Source: Opacimonas sp964559075 (GTDB lineage: Bacteria; Pseudomonadota; Gammaproteobacteria; Enterobacterales; Alteromonadaceae). From it: a DNA stretch of 53,868 nucleotides. The notes under the pieces were generated by a model, which saw only the letters and a list, made by a program, of their open reading frames with translations, did no database searches and had not been told where the DNA came from. Where the stretch lies: positions 1 to 53,868 of the forward strand of contig CAZLGJ010000003.1 of the NCBI GenBank assembly GCA_964559075.1. The letters run 5' to 3'. Every line of letters starts with the position of its first letter. Position 1 is the first letter of the stretch. The translations under genes were made by a program, and so were the position numbers. Shown here piece after piece: positions 8,934-16,650 of the stretch.

Positions 8934-11900
8934 TTAGTAGTCGTCGCCATACTCAGGCCCAGCGTAATTATCAAACCGTGAAAACTGCCCTTGGAACACC
9001 AAGCGACTCGTCCCAATAGGACCATTACGCTGTTTACCGATAATGATTTCGGCGATGCCTTTTTCTTCAGAATTCTCGTGATAGACCTCATCGCGATAGA
9101 TGAACATGATCAAATCTGCGTCCTGTTCGATTGCGCCGGAGTTATGCGACACAATACCATTCGCAATCCACGCCGCATTCCCCGGAACGGTCAGGTCATA
9201 GACCATTTCTTCTCCAGCTGGAGTAATTGATTTGATTCTATCCCAAAACAAGTCACTGCTTGCCAGTTGACGCAAATTATCATCGTCCAAGATCTCAGCA
9301 TAAGAGTGCAGCACATCTCTAGAAGGTGCGAACCTAAAGTGAGATGTGCCACCATATGATGTGCCTCGCAGTGACGCCATTTTTCGCTGACTAATGCCTT
9401 GCTCTGCCATTTTATCCTTGACGTAATCAAAAATCTCAATCAGCACCGTATCAACGTTGGTATTGGCTTTTTTGAGATGGAGAACGCTTTGTAATTCCTG
9501 CACAGCAGGGGTTTGATGGCCAAAACCACCAATGTGTTCAATAAACGCTGCTTTACTCTCTTTCCCTGAGATATCGAGCTCATACCAACCCGTCTCAATG
9601 TCTTTGGTTTTATGGCTAATCCGCGAGACGATACCAAAGCGCAATAACAGACTAGCGACATCATTCACCAACTTCTCACTCGCCGTTGAGAAAAAGACTC
9701 TCACCACAGTAGTAGAGCCATCAGTAGCCCACAAATGGCGTAAAAAGAGTGCGAGCTGATTGTTATCAAGTTTAAAAATACAGTCAGGAATATGTTTATC
9801 GTGTGAGCGCTGGCCATAAATGCCTAGCTCTTTTAAAAACTTACCTGCCGCCTGTGGATGCCAGCGATTACCATTGCCCGATATCTCAAGCTGATGCCAG
9901 TTACCTCGCCCCTCACGTCGATTAACTTTATTTCCAAATGCAACAGCGGCTTGACGAACAGCCTCGCTGTTTGCTTCACTGGCTGTGGTGTAGCGCATAG
10001 GTTGGTGCTTGACGTAGCTGCCGTCCCCAATCATGTGAGCTAAGAAAATAATTTCGTGTTCAGCCATTCGGACAGTTTGCTCTGGCTGAGGCAAGCGACG
10101 AGGCAGGGCTAAACGCATGCCAGCTTCCAACGTATGCAGCTCTTGCCAGCCAGAGAGTGCTAACAGCTTGTGTTGTGCACTACAGGTAATTTTTCTACCG
10201 GATTCGGTCTCAACTGTGAATACCGGCTTTTTGCCCACTACCCACACTTTGTCACTGAAACTGTGTTCCAGTTTGCCAAGCGGGTTGGGGGAAACGATAT
10301 GCATGGTTTGTTCAACTAAGTTGTCAATTGAGCGCCGAGTACCGTCGGCCAACTGTACCAAGGTGCTACCCACCACACACTCACGTAGATCACTGTTTAC
10401 TGGACGTTTATCAGCTCTTTGCTCCAAAGTACGGTTGAGCTGTGACAAGGCAATTACGGGTACATTGAGCTCTTTGGCCAAGGCTTTCAGCGAGCGTGAA
10501 ATCTCCGCAATTTCTAGCGTTCGATTGTCCGACAAAGCCGGGACGCGCATCAGCTGGAGATAATCAATCATGATCATGGCTATCCCACCGCGCTCTCGGG
10601 CGAGTTTGCGCGCACGGGAACGCACGTCCATCGGGGTCAAACCCGACGAATCATCAATATATAAATTATCTTTGTCTTTCAGCTGGGCCATTGTGTTGGA
10701 CATGCGCGCCCAGTCTTCTTCATCGAGCTGCGCAGTTCGGATTTTGGTTTGGTCAACTCGGCTGAGTGAAGCGAGCATACGCATCATGATTTGCTCCGCC
10801 GGCATCTCCAAACTGAACACCAACACCGGTTTATCTTCCATCATCATGGCATTTTCGGCGAGGTTCATCGCAAAAGTGGTGTTGTGCACAAAAAAGTCTT
10901 GCGCCACAAAGTTGTGATACTCGGGCACCGTTAAATCATAAACTTGCTTGTATCCCAAGTACTCAATAGATACGACTTTATCCCAATAAATATCGGATTT
11001 AGCCATGTCTTGCAAATACTTATCGTCAAATAAATTGGCAAAAAACTGGACTCTATCTCTTGATAAGTGACGCTGGGGTACGCCTTTTAGATGAGGATGA
11101 AATCCAGCAGGGTATGCTTGTTTTGCTTTAGAAAAAATGTTCGACCAGCTATCATTTCCTTTTAACTGTAAAATGTATTCATTCACTGATAGCGGCACAC
11201 TATCGACGTTACTATGAGAACGTTTACTCTTGATATTGGCAAAAATGCTATCGATTGCATCTTGTTTGCCTAAGATACCAATTTGCTCAATAAAGATGAT
11301 TAAGCTCGTTTGTCCCATGATCTCTACTTCAAACTGTGCTTGAGCGCCTTTATATTTTGTTGCTTTTTGCCGAAGTTTCGCCACAATGCCAAAACGTAAC
11401 AGTAAATGTTGCACTTGTTTGGCCAAAGATTCACTGCTCGAAGCATAGCTTATCCGAGACTGTCCATTTTTTTGAGTAAAAGCACTTCCATCACAAGCAA
11501 ACATTCGATTAAGTAATACAGAAATTGCTGTTCTATCCCACTCAAAGACGCACTCTGGTAATACTTTCTCATGCGCTAATTTATCTCGTAGCCCGTGGTT
11601 AGTTAAAAAATCAGTTACTGAGTTAAATTTAACTGAGCCAGACTGCCAATCTCTTTCTGTATCCGCTTTAAATTGTTCACCAAGCACTTCGCACACGCGA
11701 GGATAAACAGTCGGAGAAGGTAATGCATGAGCATTTTGCCATTGACTAATTGTCGATGGGCGAAGCTCAAGTGTCTGCGCAAGTGCCCTTGCTGTGATCT
11801 TTAATGATACTAAGCACTGGCTTAAAGCTGATGCAAAACGTTTTCGCAACAATTCAGATTGAGAGTTTTTTGCAACAACGCGATAGCTTTGAGCACGATT

Positions 11901-13064
11901 CTTAGCTTTTATAGCCTTTACGGAAACCCCATTAAATTGTGACATTGCACCAATGAAATCGTCAGCAATGATTTTGTTAACATTCGTAAATTTTGGCGAT
12001 GTTCCGCGTGTAGAACCATCGCTGACTATATATCCAAGCGCCTTAACTTCATGCTCTGCTGGAGACGTATGCCCAAAAAACGGCAACGATCGTGGTATCG
12101 CGACTTGCTCTCCAACCTGTATTTTGCTCAGCGGCTGCCAGCCCGCCCCCGTTAAAAACGGATGCGTTAAGGTTGTTTCAATGTTTTTACCAAGCGCCGT
12201 AGTAACTTTAAATACCGGTTTTAAACCATCGTCGACAAAATGGCTGACCTTTGCAGTTTGAGTCTTATAAGCATTGTTAATAGCAAGCACTGTCGCGTTT
12301 TGTTTTGCCACTAACTCATCAATAGTTTTGAGAGCGCCTGTGGTCGGGTCAATGACTTTGGAGCCACTGACAATGCACTTGCCCATCGAGGGTCTTGCCG
12401 CCACGATGATCAAATCAGACGGCTGCATTCCGCTGGTTTTTTTGTCCAAGTCAGTAAAACCAGTCGACACCCCCGTGACGTCTTTATTACTTTTGACCAA
12501 AGCGTCTAAGCGCTCAACGGTTTTGCCTAATACTGCCCCGACATTTTGTGGGCCCTCGGACTGACCGGTACGCTTTTCGGCGATTTCAAAAACTTTGCTC
12601 TCAGCCAAATCCAAGATTTCGCTACTATCTCTCCCTTCGGGGTGGTAACCGACTTCAGCAATATCATGGGCAACGCCAATAAGCTCACGAGTGATGGCGC
12701 GCTCTTTAATGATTTTGGCATAAGAAACTACGTTTGATGCAGACGGCGTGTTGTTCGCAAGGTCGCCTAAATATGCCAGTCCACCTGCTTCATCTAGCTT
12801 GTCATGCTGGTCGAGATACTCTGATACCGTGATGACATCCACTGGTTGTGAGGCGGCGAGTAATTTGAGGATCGCCCCATAAATAGTGCGATGCGAAAGC
12901 ATATAAAAATCTTCTTCAATGACAATATCGGTCACTTTATCCCAGCTGTCAGGCGCAATTAGCATACTCCCCAACACGGACTGCTCCGCTTCTATGGAGT
13001 GCGGGGGGATCTTGAGTTTTTCGACTTGTGAATCGGGTTTTTTCTTATTGTCCGCCATGCTCAT
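8934..13064 (-). CDS. dnaB: Replicative DNA helicase DnaB interrupted by two inteins
   Basis: The 1376-codon frame encodes DnaB, the hexameric 5'-3' helicase of the replication fork, with two inteins. Removing residues 230-728 and 896-1308 leaves a 464-residue helicase, the normal length. The N-terminal DnaG/DnaC-interacting domain is at about 20-125. The P-loop ARPSMGK-TTFAMN is split by intein 1 between its Lys and Thr. Walker B MIMIDYLQL is at 831-839. The DLRE-SGAIEQDAD motif is split by intein 2. Both inteins begin with Cys, end with His-Asn, and are followed by Thr or Ser, so splicing looks possible. The start at 13064 is ATG; an ATG two codons later is an alternative. It is separated from rplI by about 2.9 kb of accessory genes, unlike the usual rplI-dnaB adjacency. 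Confidence 0.97.
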   Translation of the reverse strand: MSMADNKKKPDSQVEKLKIPPHSIEAEQSVLGSMLIAPDSWDKVTDIVIEEDFYMLSHRTIYGAILKLLAASQPVDVITVSEYLDQHDKLDEAGGLAYLGDLANNTPSASNVVSYAKIIKERAITRELIGVAHDIAEVGYHPEGRDSSEILDLAESKVFEIAEKRTGQSEGPQNVGAVLGKTVERLDALVKSNKDVTGVSTGFTDLDKKTSGMQPSDLIIVAARPSMGKCIVSGSKVIDPTTGALKTIDELVAKQNATVLAINNAYKTQTAKVSHFVDDGLKPVFKVTTALGKNIETTLTHPFLTGAGWQPLSKIQVGEQVAIPRSLPFFGHTSPAEHEVKALGYIVSDGSTRGTSPKFTNVNKIIADDFIGAMSQFNGVSVKAIKAKNRAQSYRVVAKNSQSELLRKRFASALSQCLVSLKITARALAQTLELRPSTISQWQNAHALPSPTVYPRVCEVLGEQFKADTERDWQSGSVKFNSVTDFLTNHGLRDKLAHEKVLPECVFEWDRTAISVLLNRMFACDGSAFTQKNGQSRISYASSSESLAKQVQHLLLRFGIVAKLRQKATKYKGAQAQFEVEIMGQTSLIIFIEQIGILGKQDAIDSIFANIKSKRSHSNVDSVPLSVNEYILQLKGNDSWSNIFSKAKQAYPAGFHPHLKGVPQRHLSRDRVQFFANLFDDKYLQDMAKSDIYWDKVVSIEYLGYKQVYDLTVPEYHNFVAQDFFVHNTTFAMNLAENAMMMEDKPVLVFSLEMPAEQIMMRMLASLSRVDQTKIRTAQLDEEDWARMSNTMAQLKDKDNLYIDDSSGLTPMDVRSRARKLARERGGIAMIMIDYLQLMRVPALSDNRTLEIAEISRSLKALAKELNVPVIALSQLNRTLEQRADKRPVNSDLRECVVGSTLVQLADGTRRSIDNLVEQTMHIVSPNPLGKLEHSFSDKVWVVGKKPVFTVETESGRKITCSAQHKLLALSGWQELHTLEAGMRLALPRRLPQPEQTVRMAEHEIIFLAHMIGDGSYVKHQPMRYTTASEANSEAVRQAAVAFGNKVNRREGRGNWHQLEISGNGNRWHPQAAGKFLKELGIYGQRSHDKHIPDCIFKLDNNQLALFLRHLWATDGSTTVVRVFFSTASEKLVNDVASLLLRFGIVSRISHKTKDIETGWYELDISGKESKAAFIEHIGGFGHQTPAVQELQSVLHLKKANTNVDTVLIEIFDYVKDKMAEQGISQRKMASLRGTSYGGTSHFRFAPSRDVLHSYAEILDDDNLRQLASSDLFWDRIKSITPAGEEMVYDLTVPGNAAWIANGIVSHNSGAIEQDADLIMFIYRDEVYHENSEEKGIAEIIIGKQRNGPIGTSRLVFQGQFSRFDNYAGPEYGDDY
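9141..10379 (-). mobile_element. Intein 2 of DnaB (413 residues, LAGLIDADG endonuclease)
   Basis: Residues 896-1308 of the frame. The N-terminal splicing block starts at Cys896 (CVVGSTLVQLADG). Block B reads CSAQHKLL, with Ser where Thr of TxxH is usual. The C-terminal blocks are VYDLTVPG and GIVSHN, ending His-Asn before Ser+1 of SGAIEQ. Two LAGLIDADG helices are visible, LAHMIGDGS (Asp1014) and LRHLWATDGS (Asp1115), both with the catalytic acid, so a homing endonuclease is probably active. It sits near the site used by the well-known cyanobacterial DnaB intein, which as I recall it enters two residues later (RESG/SIEQ). Confidence 0.95.
10881..12377 (-). mobile_element. Intein 1 of DnaB (499 residues, LAGLIDADG endonuclease plus HTH)
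   Basis: Residues 230-728 of the frame, inserted between Lys229 and Thr729 of the Walker A motif. The first residue is Cys230 (CIVSGSKVID). Block B has the canonical TxxH in TLTHPFL. The end is VYDLTVPEYHNF...FFVHN, with penultimate His and terminal Asn, and the +1 residue is Thr. The endonuclease helices are LGYIVSDGS (Asp349) and LNRMFACDGS (Asp525), both keeping the acid. An extra XRE-like helix-turn-helix lies at about residues 422-460. It is homologous to intein 2: the C-terminal region of both has DL/DIYWD-type, VYDLTVP and HN blocks in the same order. Confidence 0.95.
11679..11834 (-). other. XRE-like helix-turn-helix inside DnaB intein 1
   Basis: Residues about 411-462 of the DnaB frame read like an XRE/Cro-type motif: TARALAQTLELRPSTISQW followed by an ALPSP turn and VYPRVCEVLG. 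It lies between the two LAGLIDADG helices, where DNA-recognition subdomains of some intein endonucleases are found. Sequence resemblance only; its role in target recognition or autoregulation is inferred. Confidence 0.6.
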
Positions 13065-13113
13065 GCCTGTTTATTTGCTAGATGAAGACCCGCTTTAATG
13101 CGATCAGCCAACC

Positions 13114-13142
13114 AAAAAGGGGATATCAATTATCCCCTTTTG
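13114..13142 (-). terminator. Terminator after the sigma/anti-sigma/DUF4097 operon
   Basis: An 11-bp perfect stem (AAAAGGGGATA / TATCCCCTTTT) with a five-base loop and T tract lies between the DUF4097 stop at 13174 and the dnaB start at 13064. It separates dnaB transcription from the operon upstream and can work on either strand. Confidence 0.85.
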
Positions 13143-13173
13143 TAAGTCAGTTTCAACTGATATTTGTGCCAGA

Positions 13174-14154
13174 TTATGGTTTGGTCAAAACCACACGGCC
13201 GCTCACGGTATCAATGTCCACTCGGCCACTGCCATCACCTGTTGTAAAATTGAGCGATCGCGATGGGCCGTATTTTTGCTTGACCACTTCATCATTGGTG
13301 AGGTTGTTATCAATGCGCCCTCCAGCGTGCGCATCAATGCGAAAGCGCGCCGCGACGTCATTGGCAAACGCAAACGTCATGCGACCGCCTACCGATGAAG
13401 CTTCAATACTGCCTTTATCCGCGAGTGACAACTGGGCATCTACACGACCATTAACCATATCCAGCGACAGATCCTGCACCGTTTGTAGCGCCAAGTCCAT
13501 GCTGGCATTAACGGCGCTAATCACTAAATCCGTGGTATCACTTTTTACCTCAATCTCGCCATTAACCGTGCCCAATTTGACTTTATCTTTGCCGCTGTGA
13601 GTTAGTTCAATGTCGCCATTGACCGTTTCGAGATTCATGCGGCCACTGACATCACGTGCGTTGATGGAGCCGTTGACCGTTATTAGATGCAAATCGCCCG
13701 CGGTGTTGCTGACATCAATAGAGCCGTTGACGAGTTCGGCATCCACACCACCTTGGATCCCCTCCACGCTGAGCTTACCGTTAAGCGATTCAAAATCCAC
13801 GCTCCCCTGTGCTGGAATGCGGACCACCAAATCCGCTTCCATCATGGAATCGCCGCTAAACCAAGTGCCGCTGCCTGATTTGTGTTCCACTTCGATGCTG
13901 ATCACTCGTCCGCGACGCTCCACCATCAGCTCCGCCTCGTCACTATGGAGCACACCAGTGACTTCCACTGCATTTTGTGCCCATGCGATGATTTGGACTG
14001 CACCTTTTTGGTGCTCGATTTTGACCAGTGCATTTTGCTCTGCCTCGATGAGTTGCTCGATGTTTTGCTTGGCTAAGACAGATAATGGCATAACGCCTAT
14101 TAACATCAGACTTAAGACGGCGCCTAACCCTTTAGTGTTTGAAATTAAATACAT
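13174..14154 (-). CDS. Exported DUF4097-type beta-strand repeat protein
   Basis: A 326-residue protein with a signal peptide (hydrophobic segment about 8-28, ending VLA) and a run of short beta repeats such as ESLNGKLSVEG, ELVNGSIDVSN, ETVNGDIEL and GTVNGEIEV, typical of DUF4097/adhesin-like beta-helix proteins. Function is unknown. The start is ATG 14154 behind AAGGAG, which overlaps the stop of the anti-sigma gene; a GTG at 14157 is possible. It is the last gene of a three-gene operon with an ECF sigma factor and a membrane anti-sigma-like protein, so it may be a target or sensor partner of that envelope response. Confidence 0.8.
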   Translation of the reverse strand: MYLISNTKGLGAVLSLMLIGVMPLSVLAKQNIEQLIEAEQNALVKIEHQKGAVQIIAWAQNAVEVTGVLHSDEAELMVERRGRVISIEVEHKSGSGTWFSGDSMMEADLVVRIPAQGSVDFESLNGKLSVEGIQGGVDAELVNGSIDVSNTAGDLHLITVNGSINARDVSGRMNLETVNGDIELTHSGKDKVKLGTVNGEIEVKSDTTDLVISAVNASMDLALQTVQDLSLDMVNGRVDAQLSLADKGSIEASSVGGRMTFAFANDVAARFRIDAHAGGRIDNNLTNDEVVKQKYGPSRSLNFTTGDGSGRVDIDTVSGRVVLTKP

Positions 14155-14164
14155 CACTTGCTCC

Positions 14165-14653
14165 TTACACCCGTTGCCAGCGCTTGGCGTGGACGGATTC
14201 GATTAAATCAATTTGTTGCTGGTAAATCTGTTGCAACATGCGCAAAAGCGCGGTGTTATCTGGGTCGGCTTTTAGCGCAGTTTTAATAGCTTCTGCTGCA
14301 CTTTCTAACTCGTCTAACTGGGTCTGCCAGTCATCGACCACCACTGGCGTATCTTGATAACTGACTAACAGGGCTTGTTTTTGAGTTTGGTGACTATCAC
14401 TGAGCTGCGCCATGATTTCTAACGCCGTCTGATCTTGAATAGTGCGCGTCATATACTGCCCATAATAGCTGAGCAGGCCTACGCACAGTACAGATGCTGC
14501 CACTGCGGCCCAACGGAAGGACGAGTTTTGGTCGGTCAAGTTAGTTGTTACTTGTTCACTGACAATACTTGCTTCAATGCCTTGCCATAAATCACGCTTG
14601 GGTGCATGCTCCGGTAGTGTCTTGAGTAATTCATCTAGTGACTTATTGGCCAT
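14165..14653 (-). CDS. Putative membrane anti-sigma factor
   Basis: A 162-residue protein with one membrane helix at about residues 47-66 (WAAVAASVLCVGLLSYYG), a short cytoplasmic N-terminus and a helical periplasmic region. Its start overlaps the end of the ECF sigma gene by 11 bp, the usual sign of a sigma/anti-sigma pair. No zinc-binding HxxxCxxC anti-sigma motif is present. I assign the role from position and topology, not from a recognised domain. Confidence 0.65.
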   Translation of the reverse strand: MANKSLDELLKTLPEHAPKRDLWQGIEASIVSEQVTTNLTDQNSSFRWAAVAASVLCVGLLSYYGQYMTRTIQDQTALEIMAQLSDSHQTQKQALLVSYQDTPVVVDDWQTQLDELESAAEAIKTALKADPDNTALLRMLQQIYQQQIDLIESVHAKRWQRV

Positions 14654-15188
14654 CTATCATCTCCTCTAACATGCCTTTGGCACGATGAAATTGCGCTTTG
14701 CTAGTCCCAACGGCAATGTTCAATTGGTTGGCGATGTCCTCATGGCGTAACCCTTGTAGTGCATGTAACACAAAGACAATGCGCGTCTGTTCCGGTAGGC
14801 GCAGAATACACCGGTCTAACTCTACGTGGTTATCCATTTCACCGACCTCGGGGATTTGGGCATCCTCGCTGCTAAAGACGCGTTTGAGCCAGCCTTTTTG
14901 TTTGCGCATATAGCTGATGGTGACATTGCTGGTCACGCTATATAGCCATGTTGAAAACTGACTGTTGTGCTTAAAATTACCCAATTTTTGCCAGACCTGA
15001 ATAAACACTTCTTGGGTTGCATCTTCTGCCATCGCTGCATCGGCGGTTAACCGATACGCAAGGCTATACACGCGTTTAACATACATATCGTACAGGCACT
15101 GATAGGCACGCACATCGCCTTGCTGTGCGAGGCGAAGTAGTGGAACATCATCTTGATGTGTCACGGTTGCCACATTCTGTGCCGTCAT
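14643..15188 (-). CDS. ECF-type RNA polymerase sigma factor
   Basis: A 181-residue sigma-70 family factor of the ECF class. Region 2 (about residues 28-95) has YDMYVKRVYSLAYRLT, DATQEVFIQVW and FSTWLYSVTSN; region 4 (about 125-178) has LPEQTRIVFVLHALQGLRHE and DIANQLNIAVGTSKAQFHRA. It should direct RNA polymerase to promoters of its regulon, probably including its own operon. An AGGA ribosome site precedes the ATG at 15188. Downstream are the anti-sigma-like and DUF4097 genes. The trigger is unknown. Confidence 0.93.
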   Translation of the reverse strand: MTAQNVATVTHQDDVPLLRLAQQGDVRAYQCLYDMYVKRVYSLAYRLTADAAMAEDATQEVFIQVWQKLGNFKHNSQFSTWLYSVTSNVTISYMRKQKGWLKRVFSSEDAQIPEVGEMDNHVELDRCILRLPEQTRIVFVLHALQGLRHEDIANQLNIAVGTSKAQFHRAKGMLEEMIDGQ

Positions 15189-15276
15189 GGATCCTGCCGT
15201 CTGGTTGAGTGTCTGTTTGTGTCTTATTAAGTTTGTCGTATGTGAAGTGGGAAAGGTTTACATGAGATAGGAAAAA

Positions 15277-15419
15277 TTATTGATTATATTTGATGACTTG
15301 ATTAACAAATTCCTGAAAATCTTCTAAATGAAATTGAATGACTTGAATCACTATATCTAAATTCAAAGTTTGATGCAGCGTGCAATGACGGATGATTTGT
15401 TAATAATGACGTTATCCAT
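15277..15419 (-). pseudogene. hepT: HepT (HEPN ribonuclease toxin) with internal deletion
   Basis: The ATG at 15419 overlaps the mntA stop by 8 bp, as in intact MNT-HEPN pairs. The first 17 codons (MDNVIINKSSVIARCIK) are a typical HepT N-terminus, but a stop follows two codons later at 15363-15365. In another frame, at 15277-15366, the HepT C-terminus resumes as LNLDIVIQVIQFHLEDFQE to a natural stop. HepT is normally about 130-140 residues; about 85 residues, including the catalytic RX4-6H motif, are missing between the two parts. The simplest reading is one internal out-of-frame deletion. Family identity rests on remembered HepT sequences, so moderate confidence. Confidence 0.75.
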
Positions 15420-15816
15420 GTTCAATATCCCCTAAGCGATCTTTTACGAAATGCGCCACATACTGTTGATGATGATAATTAAAATCTAAAAACATACGAT
15501 CAAAGGTATTCTCAAAAACAGCTGCACTACCATCGTCAAACAACTTGATGCCTTTATTCAAAATTTCATGTTTTAAAATCATTGAGCAGTCTGCCAGATC
15601 GACGAGATCGACATCACACCCTGCTTGTGCCGCAATTGCTTGTGCGACCTTCCAGCGTTGTACATTATCAATTGATTTACCGCACCATATAGCAATATCG
15701 AGATCACTTTCAGAGTGCTGATGCCCTGAAGCATGAGAACCGAACAAATACACAATTTTGCATTCTGGAAACGCTTGCTGTATTTGATGGACAATAGCAT
15801 CTTTTGACATACTCAT
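15412..15816 (-). CDS. mntA: MntA-type minimal nucleotidyltransferase antitoxin (orphan)
   Basis: A 134-residue minimal nucleotidyltransferase. The GSX10DXD active-site signature is intact: FGSHASGHQHSESDLDIAIW at about residues 25-44, with a third acid in CDVDLVDL. MntA proteins AMPylate the HEPN toxin HepT and so neutralise it. Here the partner just downstream is broken, so the antitoxin looks orphaned but undamaged. ATG 15816 is preferred (GAG six bases upstream); 15864 and 15810 are alternatives. It lies between the rplI terminator and the sigma operon, an accessory spot. Confidence 0.85.
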   Translation of the reverse strand: MSMSKDAIVHQIQQAFPECKIVYLFGSHASGHQHSESDLDIAIWCGKSIDNVQRWKVAQAIAAQAGCDVDLVDLADCSMILKHEILNKGIKLFDDGSAAVFENTFDRMFLDFNYHHQQYVAHFVKDRLGDIEHG

Positions 15817-15869
15817 GAAAAACTCGAAACCTGCTATGCAATGTTTATTTACAGAATGTAGCACAAAAG

Positions 15870-15912
15870 CCTAAAAACAAAAACACCGCCTCATCTTGCG
15901 ACAGGGCGGTGC
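15870..15912 (-). terminator. Terminator of the rpsF-rpsR-rplI operon
   Basis: Read on the minus strand, a CACCGCC / GGCGGTG stem with a 14-base loop is followed by a T-rich tract (TTTTTGTTTTT). It lies about 35 bp after the rplI stop and isolates the ribosomal operon from mntA. Confidence 0.85.
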
Positions 15913-15944
15913 TTTATCAAAACATTTGATTGTTTTTTTGGTGC

Positions 15945-16397
15945 TTACGCTTCAGCTACGATAACCAACTTAACTGTGGTAGTCACGTCTGAGTGTAACT
16001 GCAAATCGATGTCAAACTCGCCTAGCTCACGAAGTGTGCCAGTAGGCAATTTAACTTCGGCTTTAGTCACAGCAACACCAGCTGCGGTGATGGCATCAGC
16101 AATATCGCGAGTACCAACAGAACCGAATAATTTGCCTTCATCACCTGCTGGAGAGGCGATAGTTACCGCTTCAATTGCAGACAACTGGTCAGCGCGTGCT
16201 TGTGCAGCAGTTAACGCTTCAGCAATTTTCGCTTCTAGTTCTGCACGACGTGCTTCGAACTTAGCAACATTGTCTTTGGTTGCAGGTACTGCTTTTCCTT
16301 GAGGGAATAAGAAGTTACGTGCATAACCAGATTTAACTGATACTTGGTCGCCCAAACCGCCTAAGTTAGCGATCTTATCTAATAAAATAATATCCAT
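15945..16397 (-). CDS. rplI: 50S ribosomal protein L9
   Basis: A 150-residue L9. The N-terminal domain (MDIILLDKIANLGGLGDQV, GYARNFLFPQGKA) binds 23S rRNA at the L1 stalk base; a long helix (about 45-75) joins it to the C-terminal domain (GKLFGSVGTRDIADAI). Length is standard. GGAG precedes the ATG. Third gene of rpsF-rpsR-rplI, 14 bp after rpsR. In many gammaproteobacteria dnaB follows soon after; here 2.9 kb of accessory genes intervene. Confidence 0.97.
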   Translation of the reverse strand: MDIILLDKIANLGGLGDQVSVKSGYARNFLFPQGKAVPATKDNVAKFEARRAELEAKIAEALTAAQARADQLSAIEAVTIASPAGDEGKLFGSVGTRDIADAITAAGVAVTKAEVKLPTGTLRELGEFDIDLQLHSDVTTTVKLVIVAEA

Positions 16398-16411
16398 TGC
16401 TAACTCCGCGC

Positions 16412-16639
16412 TTATTTGTGGCCATCAGTGTAAGGTAACAATGCTAGGAAACGCGCACGTTTGATAGCAGTTGATAGCTGACGCTGATATTTTGCACTAG
16501 TACCTGTGATACGGCTAGGAACGATCTTACCTGATTCGGTAATGTAGTTCTTTAAAGTAGCAGTATCTTTGTAATCAATCTCTGCAACGCCTTCGGCTGA
16601 GAAGCGGCAGTATTTACGACGTCTAAAAAATCGAGCCAT
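16412..16639 (-). CDS. rpsR: 30S ribosomal protein S18
   Basis: A 75-residue S18, the partner of S6 on the small-subunit platform. RRRKYCRFSAEG at the N-terminus and the RITGTSAKYQRQLSTAIKRA core are diagnostic. AAGGAG precedes the ATG. It follows rpsF by only 11 bp, which leaves no room for priB, the primosome gene found between these two in E. coli. Confidence 0.97.
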   Translation of the reverse strand: MARFFRRRKYCRFSAEGVAEIDYKDTATLKNYITESGKIVPSRITGTSAKYQRQLSTAIKRARFLALLPYTDGHK

Positions 16640-16650
16640 GAGTACTCTCC

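Noticed and set aside
10117..10563. Open frame of 148 codons on the plus strand.
   Set aside because: Antisense to dnaB and its intein; composition is a shadow of the coding strand.
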